The notes: generated from the sequence alone by a model not told the origin. A DNA stretch of 64,000 nt from Timema cristinae (GCA_039000515.1 JBCFYV010000001.1:34197604-34261603), one strand, 5' to 3'. Shown: positions 34,394 through 46,965, counted from the first letter of the stretch. A program made the numbers and translations.

Positions 34394-36429
34394 GTATGTA
34401 TGCATATATTACATATACTTATATACGTATATACATCAATTAATTAATGTAAAACTAAGTAAAATCGTTAAACTGTTCTGAAACAGCTTTTCTATACCTA
34501 GGCCTACCCCAGGCCTAGACACGTTGGAAATCCCATACGTTATATCGTGAAACCTTGTTAATAATCCAATCTTGTTCGTCTGCGTGCTGTGACTAGACTT
34601 AAACTTGCAAATTCATAAATTGTGTTTCAGTAATGTAATTTGTCAACGAGACACGTTGACGCTTCGTTGCTAATTAGACTTACTGTCATTTACAGTATAC
34701 TAACATGAATATAGAATAGTATTTGCATCACTAATAAATTATATCATTTTTATTATTTCTATGGGGGTTACAAAGCTCCATGAATTCTATATATCCCAGT
34801 TAAACTGAAAACTTGACTTTTAAAATGATTGTGAAATGACCATGAAAGAGGATCCGAATTTGTGGATGCACGCAGTAATATGGTCGGGCTCGTTTAGGCT
34901 GATCTACCGGTCAAGTGTAAATTCTCACTTGCGTCGATGGACACGCATTCTAAGGAGTCATCCTCACATTGTCTGGATTTATGTTGACGAGAAGGATTCG
35001 CTTCTAATCTTATCCGTGTGTACTGGTAGTATTAAAAAGAAAGTCTCCTACCGACCCCGAATGTGGGTACATTTTTATTAAATTATATCTTTATTATTTA
35101 TATCATGATTTCCCAATTAAAATGCGTACAGAAACGACAAGTAGAAATACGTAAGGAAAATACTAATTTTTATATTTTACATCTCAATCTATATTTTACT
35201 CATTCTTTGTCAATTCTCAATTTCAGTCAACTTTACTTTACTCTTGTAGAAGAATCAAGCAATTGTAGCGAAGCTATAACTGGACTTTTTCTCCGTAGTA
35301 AAATAAAAATAAAGCCGTATTTACTAGTTCAGTATGTATGTGTGTGCATGCATATTAAAACTTTTGACATAAGGAAGAATATTTGTACACTTATACATCC
35401 TCATAAAGACGTACACAGTTTATATTTTTATCTCCTTAGGGATAACAGGAGTCCAGACGTGTTCAATATTCTAAAAATAAACGATATCATGGATGCGTGA
35501 AACTTATATTGCACCATAAAGTTTGGTTTCACTCTTTTGAATATTGAATACGTTTATTTTGCCATCAAAACTGTAATTTAAAAGATAATACTATAAGATA
35601 AATAAGTAGAGTGGTTAACAAATCAGTAATATCAAGTCGGTGCTATGACTATTTCCTTGTGGTGGGTGAGCCATTATTTTCTTATTTGTGATATTTTTAT
35701 ACTCTCTTCACATGCGAGTCAACTGGAATTAATTATATAGCTTACTAATTATGTGTCATCCAGAAATTTACCTTAGTCAATAACGAGTCTGCCTACTGAT
35801 ATAAAGGTCTTGGTTTAGGGACTGGCTTGGCTGGAAAAAAATGAATTGGTGAAATATGGGTTCTCTTTTCACAGAGATGAAATAACGATCGGGAACTGGA
35901 TGTTGTGTCTTTTGTAGATTTAGGATAGTTTGTAAGTCGTGTGCTGATATAAATCAGTCGGTTCATAAAATGCACTTTAAATACTTTGAGTAAAATGTGT
36001 CCTTATATCAAACAGTATTAAGTTGTGCATAGCCCTTGGGAGCAAAAAGACAAGGAAAGACAAAAATAAAAATAAAAATAAATTAATAAGAAGGCTCTAA
36101 ACGAGCTTACATTTCCTTAGCACTTTGAACTACTTCCGGTAGGAAGGACATTTTAGAAAATGTAAAAACATATTTTTGTGTGTGTGGTACACATTAATAG
36201 CATTTTAATGAGTATAAACTGAATAGGAAGTGTGACGCAGTACTTAAAAAACAATAACAAACGACCGAATTTTAATATCGTATTACTATTATTTTATAGA
36301 TAGCAATACTATTTATTAAGAGTAACAGCTTAAGATTACATGATTTAACTTATTATTAAAAAATTTTGATTAACTTTTAAATGTTAGATACTATCCTTCT
36401 TTAATTACTTATACTCTATATCTTTAGGA
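34394..36429. other. gene-free interval with unrecognised open frames
   Basis: 34500-34520 holds a short inverted repeat (ctaggcctaccccaggcctag without the last base). Open frames at 34836-35081 (81 codons) and 35063-35500 (145 codons) have no recognised domain. The longer one is rich in Ile/Leu/Tyr/Asn as expected for chance AT-rich DNA, and no initiation, splicing or polyadenylation context supports it. Confidence 0.4.
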
Positions 36430-36650
36430 ATTCGAAAGATCATTGTCGCACTTAAAGTATTCCACCTATTCCTAGCTCGATTTAGTTCTATCAAGTCCAT
36501 CTCATTACACCCTATCTCTTTCAGTTTCATTCTAATGTCATCTTCCCATCTGCGTCTTCTGTCTTCCCAATGGTCTCTTCCCATTGGGTTTGCAAGCCAA
36601 TACCCTGAACAAGGTTCTAGATTCTCCCATTAGAAATACTAGTCCTGTCC
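36430..36650 (-). pseudogene. LINE ORF2 extreme C-terminal relic
   Basis: The minus strand encodes 'NPMGRDHWEDRRRRWEDDIR', then 'MKLKEIGCNEMDLIELNRAR', then 'NRWNTL'. This matches the terminal LINE motif GRRP.GRPR.RW.DDI..DL.EIG…W.ELAQDR..WR. The same 'EIGCNEMD.IELA' stretch is what the tandem array at 50690 repeats. Confidence 0.75.
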
Positions 36651-37697
36651 ATCGTATTCTCCGAGATTGATTATTCCAACAATGTCTTGTGATTTGTACA
36701 GAGTATGTAACTAATCAGTAAATAGATTCCTTCACTTTTCAGTAGTCTCATCCCTTTTTTTTAACTTAATACTTTCCTAACTCGTATGTATTATAGTCTA
36801 CTCTTTAAAAACAATCGAAAGCTCTAATTCAAAAAATTATTTTCAGTGACTTACAATTTTAGCGGCACGAGCATATCTGATCTGCTTACCGATTGGAGAT
36901 ATTTCTGAGGTTACCCGATAGATATGGCAGTAGTGTATTATCTTACTAGAATAATAACATAACAATCTATTAAAGAAAAATGTACGCACATAAGAATGAT
37001 AGACAAATATTAAAAATTGCTTGATAAACAACAGTTTGGCGATTTTTCTTGTACAAAATTGCAAAAACGATGACATTCCGCTGCGTTCTACATAGACGAA
37101 TCCATTATAGGCTTGAAACTAAAAGGGTTAAGCTATTTTAACTAAGGAGACCAGATGAAAAGAGCTTAATTTAATAAAATATTTCAATATTTGTCTGGCT
37201 ATAAAATGAAAATACATATTAATGGATAGAAAAATGTATCTTCAATACAGTTGGTTGAGATCTAAGCCCTGTTTCAAGAACCACAGTCAGGTGTGCTAAT
37301 CACGCACTTACATCTTTCAGTAAATTTAATTAATCTATGTTTATCGTAATGAGTAAGAGTTTTTTCTTGATTCATCTTTTCAAGTACTGTTTCATTTGTG
37401 ATAAGCGGCGATAGCTTCTTTCTTTTATTCTCCCCTCGAATTTACTCGCTTCTCTGTGATGGATTATGACAAGGTGGATAGGAATGATAGTTTAGAGTGT
37501 AACCATTGTGTAAACTGAAAATTAGATTCTTCATTTTAATTTCATAATAATGACGAGAAAATTACTTATGATAAGAGGACTCGAGATGAACATAAAGAAG
37601 AAATTGTTTTGTTGGAGATGCTTTAATTAGCTTTTATCTGAATCACCAAGATAATTGTAAAAAGTAAAAATGTTTCTAATTGCTTTAGTTTTTTTAT
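36651..37697. other. unassigned interval
   Basis: No gene recognised. A 77-codon minus frame at 36843-37076 has no known domain. Confidence 0.4.
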
Positions 37698-37945
37698 GTA
37701 TCACTGCATCTTAATTTTCGCTCATTTCATACTCATGCACACTAATTACGCTATTATGTTAATTATGAGATAGGTTGAATTTAGGGGAAGTGTACCCATA
37801 TTTGTGAAGGAATGTAGTGGAAAACCATTTATGAAAAAATACCTTCAGTATACCCCGTCAGGTTTTGACCCACAATCTTCCCTTCATAAGCAGCCAGTCT
37901 ATCGCGAGAGTGATGCCTTAGACCATGAGGCCACCAAAGCGGTTT
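37698..37945 (-). repeat. SINE family C copy
   Basis: 'actaattacgctattatg', 'gaagtgtacccatatttgtg', B-box complement 'caggttttgacccac', and head 'gccttagaccatgaggccac'. The 3' module is decayed. Confidence 0.8.
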
Positions 37946-38215
37946 TTTACATCCATTATTAATTACAGCTGTGATCTGAGTCAGTTTTTTATTCAAGCCA
38001 TTTATTTCCCACTACCACACAGTGTGATATTTCAGCAATCTAGCTGGAAAAAAATCAATTTTTCGATTGAAACAAAAGAGTGAAACTATGTTTGTATTCA
38101 TAATAGAACATCCCTAGTGTGTCTCTGCGTGATTTGGTTCCTCAAGAAGTGCGCGGCATAATGCTGAAACTTGTCCGAACAGGTCTATACTTGCACTTGT
38201 CATGCGCAGCCCAAA

Positions 38216-38222
38216 CTCACAC

Positions 38223-38263
<41 letters not shown>

Positions 38264-38538
38264 GCACCGCGTCTTACTACCCGTTCGGGTTATACGCACT
38301 TACGCTAATGTTTAATGGTAGGGTGATTGTGAGATGAAATGAAGGACCTACAGTTTAACGTGGAATCCGAACCACGGTGGAGGCCTGGCATTCCCACATT
38401 CACAAAATGTCTTGTCAGAGGTGTAGGAAGGGTTTGGAAATCAGATAAATCTGTGCCGGGACCGAGGATTGAACCCCGGCCGCCAGCACAGAAGTCTGAC
38501 ACCTTACCCCTAGACCACCAGGTCACCCTCACACTGTT
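38216..38538 (-). repeat. SINE family A copy with 11-bp TSD
   Basis: CTCACACTGTT occurs at 38216-38226 and 38528-38538. ATT repeats, 3' module, body and tRNA-like head are all present. Lacks the 'gtgattaatacac' segment, hence short subfamily. Spurious frames on both strands arise from this SINE. Confidence 0.95.
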
Positions 38539-38886
38539 CAGTCCTTTAAGTTCGCTAGACCGGTGTACATCCTCCGCGTTCTCCATTGCTCTAGCTAGCT
38601 TCCAGTTATTATTTTCATTTTTTTAACTTATTATTAAGTGATTTATTTTTTTCAAAATTATATTTTACTGAACCGGAGACAACTTTTGAAAACGTGAGTA
38701 GTTTTCACTTAATATAAAAGCTATTTTTTTTATTATAAGTAGTTTTCAGTATATTATACCACTTTATACAGCGTGGCTGCTATACACAAATTAAAGCTAG
38801 TTCTTTCATATGTTCAAAACACACACACACAAAAAAAAAAGGTTTGTGCAAATTTTCTCACTATTTTTTTTTTCATTATTTACAGA

Positions 38887-40984
38887 ATGAATCCGCCAAT
38901 TACTTGTAAATCCTTATTTTACATATGGGTGGAAAATTCGAAGAATTCGAGATTCGAAGCCATTTTATCTTTTATTTTGACAGAATTGAACAACTCATCG
39001 TTTTATGAAACTGGTTTAAAAAGTATTAAAGCAACAATAAGGAGTTTTTGTCAAAAAAATTGAAAAGAGATGGGACAAAGTGGCAAGACATCAAGAGCGA
39101 TTCCTGAATGACTATTCATCCTGGCTTCAAGGAGATATTACATTTCCTGTGGTTGTATTTCAAGCTTTCCCAACTACTTCAACACAAGATGGTGCCAATA
39201 ACAGGCCTGATAGCCCTAAAAAGCCTTTTAGTAGTTGTGGTCCTAAGGCTAGATCACTAAAAGTAAAAAGCCTTCTAGACTCAACCAGCCATGATTAACT
39301 GTTGATGGCCACAGAAATTAAATTACGGAAAGAAGGGAAATGGAACTCCGCAGCTATAGTTAAAGAGCTCTGTTTTGCATCTCCAAAAATATGTACAACA
39401 ATACAAAAGGGACGCAAGTTTTTACATCAAAAGCTAGCTTTACTATTTGCCGATCAACACTTGCTTTAATAGTGGATGCCAATCTTTCAACAAGTCAGTA
39501 CAACCTCATACGCCAACAAGCCAATGACTTAAATTGTAAATAATATCCACCTTATTACAAGGTTAAGGAAGCTAAACAGTTATGTTATCCTCCTGGAATT
39601 ACCATAACAGAAACTACAGCCTAAATACCACTCCAATCGCTGATTGACCACACAGTATCACGGTTATGCAACGTTAAACAGATAATGGAGAGTTTGTGTT
39701 TGCCCGAGAATAGTACTCTCAACATAATCATAAAATGGGGTTGCGATGGGGCAGATCAAAATAGATACCGGCAAAAGTTTTTTGAAGAGAATTTTACCGA
39801 TGAAAGTTTATTTAGCATTTCTATGGTACCTATACAGATTTACTCAGGCACTGAGGAATCTAATAAAACCATACTTTGGCAAAATCCCTCTCCATCTTCG
39901 ACCAGACACTGTTACCCCATCAAATTTATATTTGCCAAGGAAACAGTAGACGTGATATCCACAGAGGTTAGGAAAATTGAGAGACAAATTGCAACAATTT
40001 CGTCTTCCCAAATATTTGTTAATGGCACGCATGTTACTGTAAAGTCTAAATTGATATGTTGCATGATAGATGGTAAGGTCTGATATGCAGTCACTTCATG
40101 TGCTTCAACACAACCATGTTACTTGTGTGGAGCTAAACCCAGCGAAATGAACAATGTGAATACAATGTCAAAAAAGGAAGTGAAAAAAGATTTTCTTTTG
40201 GATTATCACCTCTACATTCCTGGATTAGATTATTGGAATATATTCTTAACATTTCTTATCGTTTATAAATAATATCATGGCAAGCTAGAGGATCAGAAAA
40301 GAAACAAAAAGTTGCTGAAAAGAAGAAAGAAGTGCAAGAAATGTTCAAAAATTAGTTGGGTTTGCTTATAGATATGCCTAAACAGAAAACTGGGAACACT
40401 AATAATGGCAACACGGCTTGGAAGTTTTTTAGAAATGTGGAGAAATCTGCAAAAATAACCGAGGTGTATTTAGACCTAATCAAAAGATTTCATGTCATTT
40501 TAGAAAGCTTAAATTGTGGTTTTAAAATAAATGTGGAAAGGTTTGATGCGTACACTAAGGATACGCAAGACATATACCTCAGAGAGTACTCTTGGTATCC
40601 AATGCCCGTAAGTCCTCACAACATATTATTCCATGGAAAGGCTATTATTGCTTCTTGTGTTTTGCCGATTGGACAATTTTCTGAAGAAGCTCAAGAGGCA
40701 AGAAATAAACACAACAAGCAATACAGAGAACTATTTGCAAGAAAAACTTCCAGAATTGATACAAATACTAACTTACTTAATAGGTTACTCATCACCTCAG
40801 ACCCATTTATTGCTAGTTTGCGTGCAACTCCTAAAACTAAACATGGAAAAATCAGTACTGAAGTGTTAAATATATTAGAAACCTCAAGTTAAATAAATCC
40901 AGCGCTAATAAGGGGAAATGATGTTTCAGATGACACATCAGAGGACTTATTAGAAGAGTGTACTGACAGTAGTGAATCCGAATA
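38887..40984 (+). pseudogene. Transib transposase (RAG1-core-like) pseudogene
   Basis: Broken but nearly full-length Transib reading. The N-terminal part starts at 38887 behind a pyrimidine tract and 'ttacag' that could be a splice acceptor, and includes 'RHQERFLNDYSSWLQGDITF'. The core carries 'QSLIDHTVSRLCN', 'IIKWGCDGAD' (Asp codon 39745-39747; RAG1 D600 equivalent), 'LICCMIDGKV' (Asp 40069-40071; D708 equivalent), 'CYLCGA' (zinc-ligand pair, 40117-40128), 'GLSPLHSWIR', 'SWYPMPVSPHNILFHG' and 'SEEAQEARNK' (Glu 40695-40697; E962 equivalent). An acidic tail 'EECTDSSESE' ends at the stop at 40982-40984. In-frame stops lie at 39541, 39622, 40081, 40266, 40353 and 40890, with frameshifts near 39070, 39420 and 40150-40200. 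All three catalytic acidic codons survive. Terminal repeats were not found. Confidence 0.88.
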
Positions 40985-41159
40985 AGTCTGTTTTCCCATT
41001 ACATTTACACTCACCAATTATCCCCCCATATGCTACGTTTTCGCATATAGCTGTCTTTTGAATATTTTTTTTACAATAATTAGGCCCTATGAATGTCAAG
41101 TGTTAGCATCTAATCAATCCATGTTTAATCTATTGTAATTTTTAGTAAGCAACTGTGTG

Positions 41160-41262
41160 ATAATAATTATGTATATTTATATATATGTATTATGTATGTA
41201 TGTATGTATGTATTGTATTTATGTATATTTATGTATATTATGTATAATTATGTATATTTTTA
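41160..41262. repeat. TATG-type microsatellite
   Basis: Imperfect (TATG)n/(TATATT)n tract including 'tatgtatgtatgtatgtat'. Confidence 0.9.
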
Positions 41263-41394
41263 TTGTATTATAAAATAGGTACCTATACTCTCCTTTGTGT
41301 ATTTTATGAGTAATAAATAGCCCCAAAAACAATGAAAGATATTATACTTTTACTTAAATAATTTTTTTTCTTAGATTGCCAAAATACCACACTG

Positions 41395-41575
41395 TACCGG
41401 CTGGCTATGTCTGTCGTAGCTTCATATGCCTTCTTAAAATTAGGACAGCCACAACATCCAGTCCCCAGCCGTTAATTTATTACTGTGAAAGGGTAAGCCT
41501 ACATTTCACCAATGATACATTTTTCGGCCATGTTGGGATTCGAACCCAGGTCTCTTAGCTAAGTAAACATAAATG
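41395..41575 (-). repeat. SINE family D copy
   Basis: 'ggctatgtctgtcgtagctt', 'ccccagccgttaatttatta', 'ttcaccaatgatacattttt', and B-box complement 'gggattcgaacccagg'. The head end is truncated. Confidence 0.8.
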
Positions 41576-41619
41576 ACCAAAGCGGTTTAATTTATCTAAG
41601 TAATTCACGGCATTTTTAC

Positions 41620-41855
41620 CCAGAATTGGTGGTAAAATGGTCTAAGGCATCACTCTCACAAGAGAATGGACTACCAAAGATGAGAAGTTCATGGTTTGAA
41701 TCTCGTTTGTGCTAAAAGTATATTTTTTTTTTCTAAACGATTTTACCCAACTCTTCCACACAGTGCGGATACACTTCCTCAAAATATGTATTTCACCATC
41801 TCTAACCTATTAGTGTAAATATGTGTATTACCCAAATATTTTGTAAAACGTTGCA
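41620..41855 (+). repeat. SINE family C copy, degenerate
   Basis: 'gtggtaaaatggtctaaggc', B-box-like 'ggtttgaatctcg', 'gtgcggatacacttcctc'. The 3' module is eroded. Confidence 0.75.
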
Positions 41856-43061
41856 TACAGAGAAATCAAATTTATTTTTTAACGTGTTATTGTAAAGGCA
41901 GAAATGTATTAAACAAAGCGGTTACAAATAATCATAGCACTGCACTAGAAGGTATAATTAAATGATGTAAATCAATTAGAAAAAGAAAAATTTTTCAAAT
42001 TTTTCTCTGAAAAATAATTTGATAAATACTTAATTTTCAATTAAAACACCAAACGCCTTGATTTTCTAACAAAAATATTTTAAAAAATTGGTTTGGCTCT
42101 TCGTCTTTTTATTTACCATCTGCACTAGTTGAAAAGGAATGAAATATGTAGATTTTTACTGTAAATATATAAGCATTACGGAAAATGTACCTAGCTACAC
42201 CAAGTTAGGATTTGAACCTCCCCCCTCCCCCCCAGTATCCAAACCCCTTTTCCGTGTTGTTTTCTTAAAATAAATAAGTACCAATATCTGTAATAGAGGA
42301 AGATTTATATTAGGAGTTCGATTAACCATATGATGATCGCAAGACAAAACTAAACTTCATATTGAGATAAAAAGTTGTTTGAAAAGAAAATATAGTGTAA
42401 TGTTAATGAATACAATTTGTAGTCTGCCCACGTGCAAATATCAGATAGAAAAACTCTTTCATTTCAGAATATTGGATCTTTACCAACCTTTTATTTTCAT
42501 AATACGTATGAATTGATATTAAACCCCATTTTTATTTTATTTTTACAGATATTTTCTATACTAATACATTGTTTCAAATAGATCTATAATTTAAATAAAT
42601 ATATGCCATACGTAAGATAAATAAAATTTAAATGAATAAACATCATATGATTATAACTGAAAATGTTGGAGGCGTGTTTTTTTTTTCAAGACAGGTAGGC
42701 CTAGTAATATTTATATTATACAAATATTAAATTATCAAGTACAATATAGTTTTAAGCGTATTTTAATAATATTTCATCATAAAAATTAGGTCTTGTTTAT
42801 AACCGAAATACCATTTTAAATGTAGTTAAGAATGAACTTTTGTGAAAAACTTTTTAATTTTTCAGGAATACTATAGATGCGGTTCTAATTACTAAACGAA
42901 TGCACTTTTTCTAGAAAATTGATAGCTATTTTGGAAAAATCACAAATATATTTTTTTAATATTCTGTCTCTTGATTGATATTGTTTTTTTTTATTCTGAA
43001 GTAAATTTGCACTATATATTACTGAGATATTATATATATGTATACCTGTTTTGATTTCAAC
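41856..43061. other. gene-free AT-rich interval
   Basis: No gene recognised. A C-rich patch lies at 42219-42235. Confidence 0.5.
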
Positions 43062-43275
43062 CACATCTTACTAACGGTACGGGTTGTCCACATTTAACTA
43101 CTCCAATGACAAAGTGATGATAAAAGTTTATTTTAAGCTACATGTGTCCGTATCGACGCGGATATTCGGTGAAAACCCTTTTTGGTAAAAAAAAACCACT
43201 CCTCGTCGATTTAAGCCAGCCATGATAGGATCCCTGACCTCCCAGTCACTTTAAAAAGAGGCTAGATGGCCTTGA
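43062..43275 (-). repeat. degenerate SINE family C copy
   Basis: 'ccacatcttactaacggtac' (3' module), 'gtgtccgtatcgacgcggat' (body), weak B-box complement near 43215. Confidence 0.6.
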
Positions 43276-43574
43276 CGTTCATTCCGTTTGCCCAACGATG
43301 GGGGTGACTTTCGGTTGTTTTCAAGAGGAGATTAAAGATTTTTTTTTCAAATACATACATTCGCTTTTTATTTAGTTCGTTAGCTGCTAAAATTTGTAAT
43401 TTTTATTCCAATTTTATTTTTTTCTCAGAGAAGAATGGATTGTTTTAATAAACTAAGAATCCATCTTACTTTAGGGATAACACTTGAAATTAAATAGGTA
43501 ATATTTAGGCTTCAAATCATGTTACGATTTTCTGTATTCTACCTTAAAATAACATTGGAGTTTATACTAGTAAA

Positions 43575-43859
43575 AAGTTTTGATAATAATAGTAATAATA
43601 TTTAGCACCACGTCTTACTACCCGTTCGGGTTATACGCTTTAAGTACTAATTACGCTAATGGATTAGGAATTGGGAAGGTTGAATTAGAGGAAGTGAACT
43701 TGCATTTGTGTGGAGGGAGAGTGGAAAACCATTTAGGAAAAACCACCCCCAGTTCACCCAACCGAGATTCGAACCTCGATCTCCCCGTCCTCAGCAGTCG
43801 AGCTCAAAACGACAAGCGCGTTAGCCAACCACGCCACCGAGGCGGGTAAGTTTTGATAA
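43575..43859 (-). repeat. SINE family B copy with 12-bp TSD
   Basis: AAGTTTTGATAA occurs at 43575-43586 and 43848-43859. 3' module, body, B-box complement 'gagattcgaacctcg' and head 'ttagccaaccacgccaccga' are intact. Young copy. Confidence 0.95.
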
Positions 43860-44159
43860 AAGACCATGTTAAAAGACAATTAATTTTAAGTTAGCTATTT
43901 TAGAATGACAAATGGACTAAACTGATCCCAGACTCACTGCGGTCAAATTGAACGTAGAAAACCACATTATTTTGTACATTTTATGATTCAAGCGTAGTAT
44001 TGTATTTAAATTCCTGGTTAATCAGTTGTAAAAATGAGTTATAAGTTTAATTTATAACCTCTTTCGGCTGAATGAAGGTGAATATCATTCATCAATGGAC
44101 TACGACAATAATTCTTCAATAAACCTACACGCTTTACATACTTTTTTCACCCCTTAATA
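43860..44159. other. unassigned interval
   Basis: Nothing recognised. Confidence 0.4.
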
Positions 44160-44385
44160 CTCTTAATTGGGTTGTAGCCTACATATGGATATTAATTATG
44201 TTAGTGTAGTATGTATGATTTTAATAGGATGGAGTTTATATTAAATTTAAACCCATTTTCATGGAGGGGCAGGAGAGAAAAATTTTAGGTTAAGAGAACC
44301 TCGTACACTCAGCCAGAACTCAAACCCCGACATAACAATCAATGGCAGCCTAAACTAAAATATGACTTTGTCATTCAACAATGTG
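44160..44385 (-). repeat. degenerate SINE family C copy
   Basis: 'aaacccattttcatggaggg' (body), 'ctcagccagaactcaaaccc' (B-box complement). The 3' module is poorly preserved. Confidence 0.6.
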
Positions 44386-44739
44386 TCACATGGGTGATTC
44401 AAACAAGGTAAATAGAAGAAAAATTATGGTAGTGTATGAGCCTAATTATGCTTTATTATTAAATAGTTAATATAGTTTTAATGTAGGCCTAGTTGCTAGA
44501 TAAGTATGTATTTATTTTGATCTAAACTTTCAAAATGATTTAACCAAGATGTAAAACTATGTTCATGGCTAACCTAATTTGAGTAAATAGGAATTTGGTC
44601 CCAACAATTCTTTATCAGAACTATTTTGGCCTCATTCGTAATACTAATTCAACCCCATAAAAACCGCACGAATTCAGCACCATGAACCAACCAAAAATCT
44701 TTCCATCTAATTTTGCACAGACTTAGGTAGGTGTTGTAC

Positions 44740-44937
44740 CTTTTATTAGGTTAGGCTTGTTTTGGTTATGCTCGTGTTGTACCATAGTTTAGGTTAGGCT
44801 TGTTTAGGTTATGCTCGTGTTGTACCATAGTTTAGGTTAGGCTTGTTTAGGTTATGCTGGTGTTGTACCATAGTTTAGGTTAGGCTTGTTTAGGTTATGC
44901 TCGTGTTGTGCCATAGTTTTGGTTAGGATTGTTTTGA
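44740..44937 (+). repeat. 43-bp tandem repeat, TTAGG-rich
   Basis: Four to five units with starts at 44751, 44794, 44837 and 44880, each containing 'ttaggcttgtttaggttatg' and 'ctcgtgttgtaccatagttt'. The units are nearly identical. Confidence 0.93.
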
Positions 44938-45194
44938 GTCATTCATTACTGGTTTTTCTTTCACCCTAATAAAACATTTACATCCATCCCTTAGTGCAAT
45001 GCCACAACAGCCGGGACCGAGTTATTACACCAACATGGGACCGAACTCCGAAAACCTGACTTCTCAACCACACTTAATGTAGCTAAGTTCGTATACAGCT
45101 ACTAATTCTACAAATAAAATAATTAAAGTCTTATTATATATTTTCATCTTATGAAATGCTCATCTTTAAATAGAAACATAACGGTATTTCTACC

Positions 45195-45435
45195 TGATTT
45201 GGTGGCCACATTGTTTAAGGCGTCACTCCCATATTAAACTAGATTGCCGGTAATAGGTAGATCGGGGTTCAAATCGTGGACCGGTATACTCAAAGTTTTT
45301 CTAAAATTATTTTTCACTCTCCTTCCACACAAATGCGACTACACTTACTCTGAATTCAATCTTTCTCATCCCTAACTCATTAGAGTAATTAGTATATGAG
45401 CAAATAACCTGAATAGGTAGTAAGAAGCGGTGATT
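45195..45435 (+). repeat. SINE family C copy
   Basis: 'ggtggccacattgtttaagg', B box 'ggttcaaatcgtgg', 'ttttcactctccttccacac', and 3' module 'gaataggtagtaagaagcgg'. Confidence 0.85.
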
Positions 45436-45918
45436 TTTTTTATGTTAAGCCTTTTGTAAACTATTCTAACTAGACTGTTTTTTTTTTCAGAAAGCTTGAA
45501 TATTCCTAATTCTGAGGTTTTAAGGGGATTTACTTTCTACCTAAAGTGAATGTGGAGGAACTGTTTATAATAATTACGCCATTGTTCACGGCGGTTGTAA
45601 TTAGCTGGCTGTATTTACTACGTGTCAGGCATGACTTCTATTTACATAATTGAGCTTTTCAAAGTAGTTATCCTCTAGTGGGTTTCACAGGAACGTTTAG
45701 ATTTCTTTTCAGTGTAGGACTGATAATAGGAGTGAAAATTCTGTGTAAACCACGTCGAAAATGTTGAGTAATTAGGTATAATTAATTGTTTGGTGGTATT
45801 CTCTCTTTTAAACATCAAGAGGTGTGTATGAATTTGTGGTCTGAAGGTAGTCTTTTAAGATATTATAATTTGAAAAATAATAAAAACAAACAAAAACACA
45901 TAAAACAATTGTTCAATA

Positions 45919-45921
<3 letters not shown>
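45436..45921. other. unassigned interval
   Basis: Nothing recognised. Confidence 0.4.
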
Positions 45922-45952
<31 letters not shown>

Positions 45953-46198
45953 TAGCACCGCGTCTTACTAACCGTTCGGGTTATACGCTTTAAGTACTAA
46001 TTACGCTAATGAATTAGGAATTGGGATGGTTGAATTAAAGGTATTGAACCCGCATTTGCGTGGAGGGAGGGTGGAAAACCATTTAGGAAAACCACCCCCA
46101 GTTAATCCGACCGAGATTAAAACCTCGATCTCCACGTCCTCAGCAGTTGAGCTCAACATGACTAGCGCGTTAGCCAACTACGCCAACGAGGCGGATAG
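45922..46198 (-). repeat. SINE family B copy with ATT tail
   Basis: (ATT)n at 45922-45951, 3' module 'cgcgtcttactaaccgttcg', body, and head 'ttagccaactacgccaacga'. A TSD is not clear. Confidence 0.92.
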
Positions 46199-46454
46199 AT
46201 TAAATTTAAATTTATTATAGGGTCGTTCACTTTATAAACTTCTAGAGATGTGTGTAAGTTGGTGTTCTGATTAAAGTATTTAAAAAAAACTATAATAAAA
46301 AAAAAATAAATAAACAACTTTTATATATTTTTCAACATAACGTTTAACCACCTTTCAGATTACACGCAATTTTACACTATTCAATTTAAATGTTGACTTA
46401 CATCAAATACAAATGTTAGTTGGAATACCTGAAGAAGCAAGACCTTCTTGGTAG

Positions 46455-46550
46455 GTCGGGACGTCAATGCGAACTGTTAAAATGGATTTGATTGAGTTTG
46501 GGCGTCAGGTAAGGGATTGGATGAAGGTGTCTCAGGAGAGGGTTGAATAA
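46455..46550 (+). pseudogene. LINE ORF2 C-terminal relic
   Basis: The translation 'MRTVKMDLIEFGRQVRDWMK', then 'VSQERVE', followed by two stops, matches the terminal LINE motif I.MDLREIG…RDWI.LAQDR..W. Very short. Confidence 0.55.
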
Positions 46551-46864
46551 TAAAATTACGTTCTGGTTTCTACGAACTCTCGAACTCTTTAATTCCAGAG
46601 AGTTTATCAAATAAAATATATTAGAACTTTAGTTTTATTTGCTAATATTAATTAAAAGCTAGCATTACAAATAATATACCTCTGTACAAAGGAACAAGAA
46701 GGTTTAGTAAATATTTAAAAAATACTTGCTCGATTCCAAATTTTAGTAAAGAAACAACCTTGTAGAAAGAGTGTTTTCGAAAAAAAAGCGTGTACTTTAT
46801 TTGCAGTCAACATTGATAATATTTTAATTTATTATTATTAATACTTTTTTATTATTGTTAATGT

Positions 46865-46965
46865 TAGGCATCCAAAGTTACAGCCATATTACTTGACGTA
46901 TGAATTTATTAAAGTAGTTTTAATAACTTTTATAACTGTCAAATATTGTTCTTCACACACTGTTC
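46865..46965 (+). repeat. repeat G copy
   Basis: 'acttgacgtatgaatttatt', 'taataacttttataactgtc' and 'ttcttcacaca' match the copies at 7660, 12060 and 51395. Confidence 0.55.

Noticed and set aside
35063..35500. 145-codon open frame as a host gene
   Set aside because: No recognised domain, AT-driven composition, no supporting signals. Length is near what chance allows in a 64-kb AT-rich sequence.
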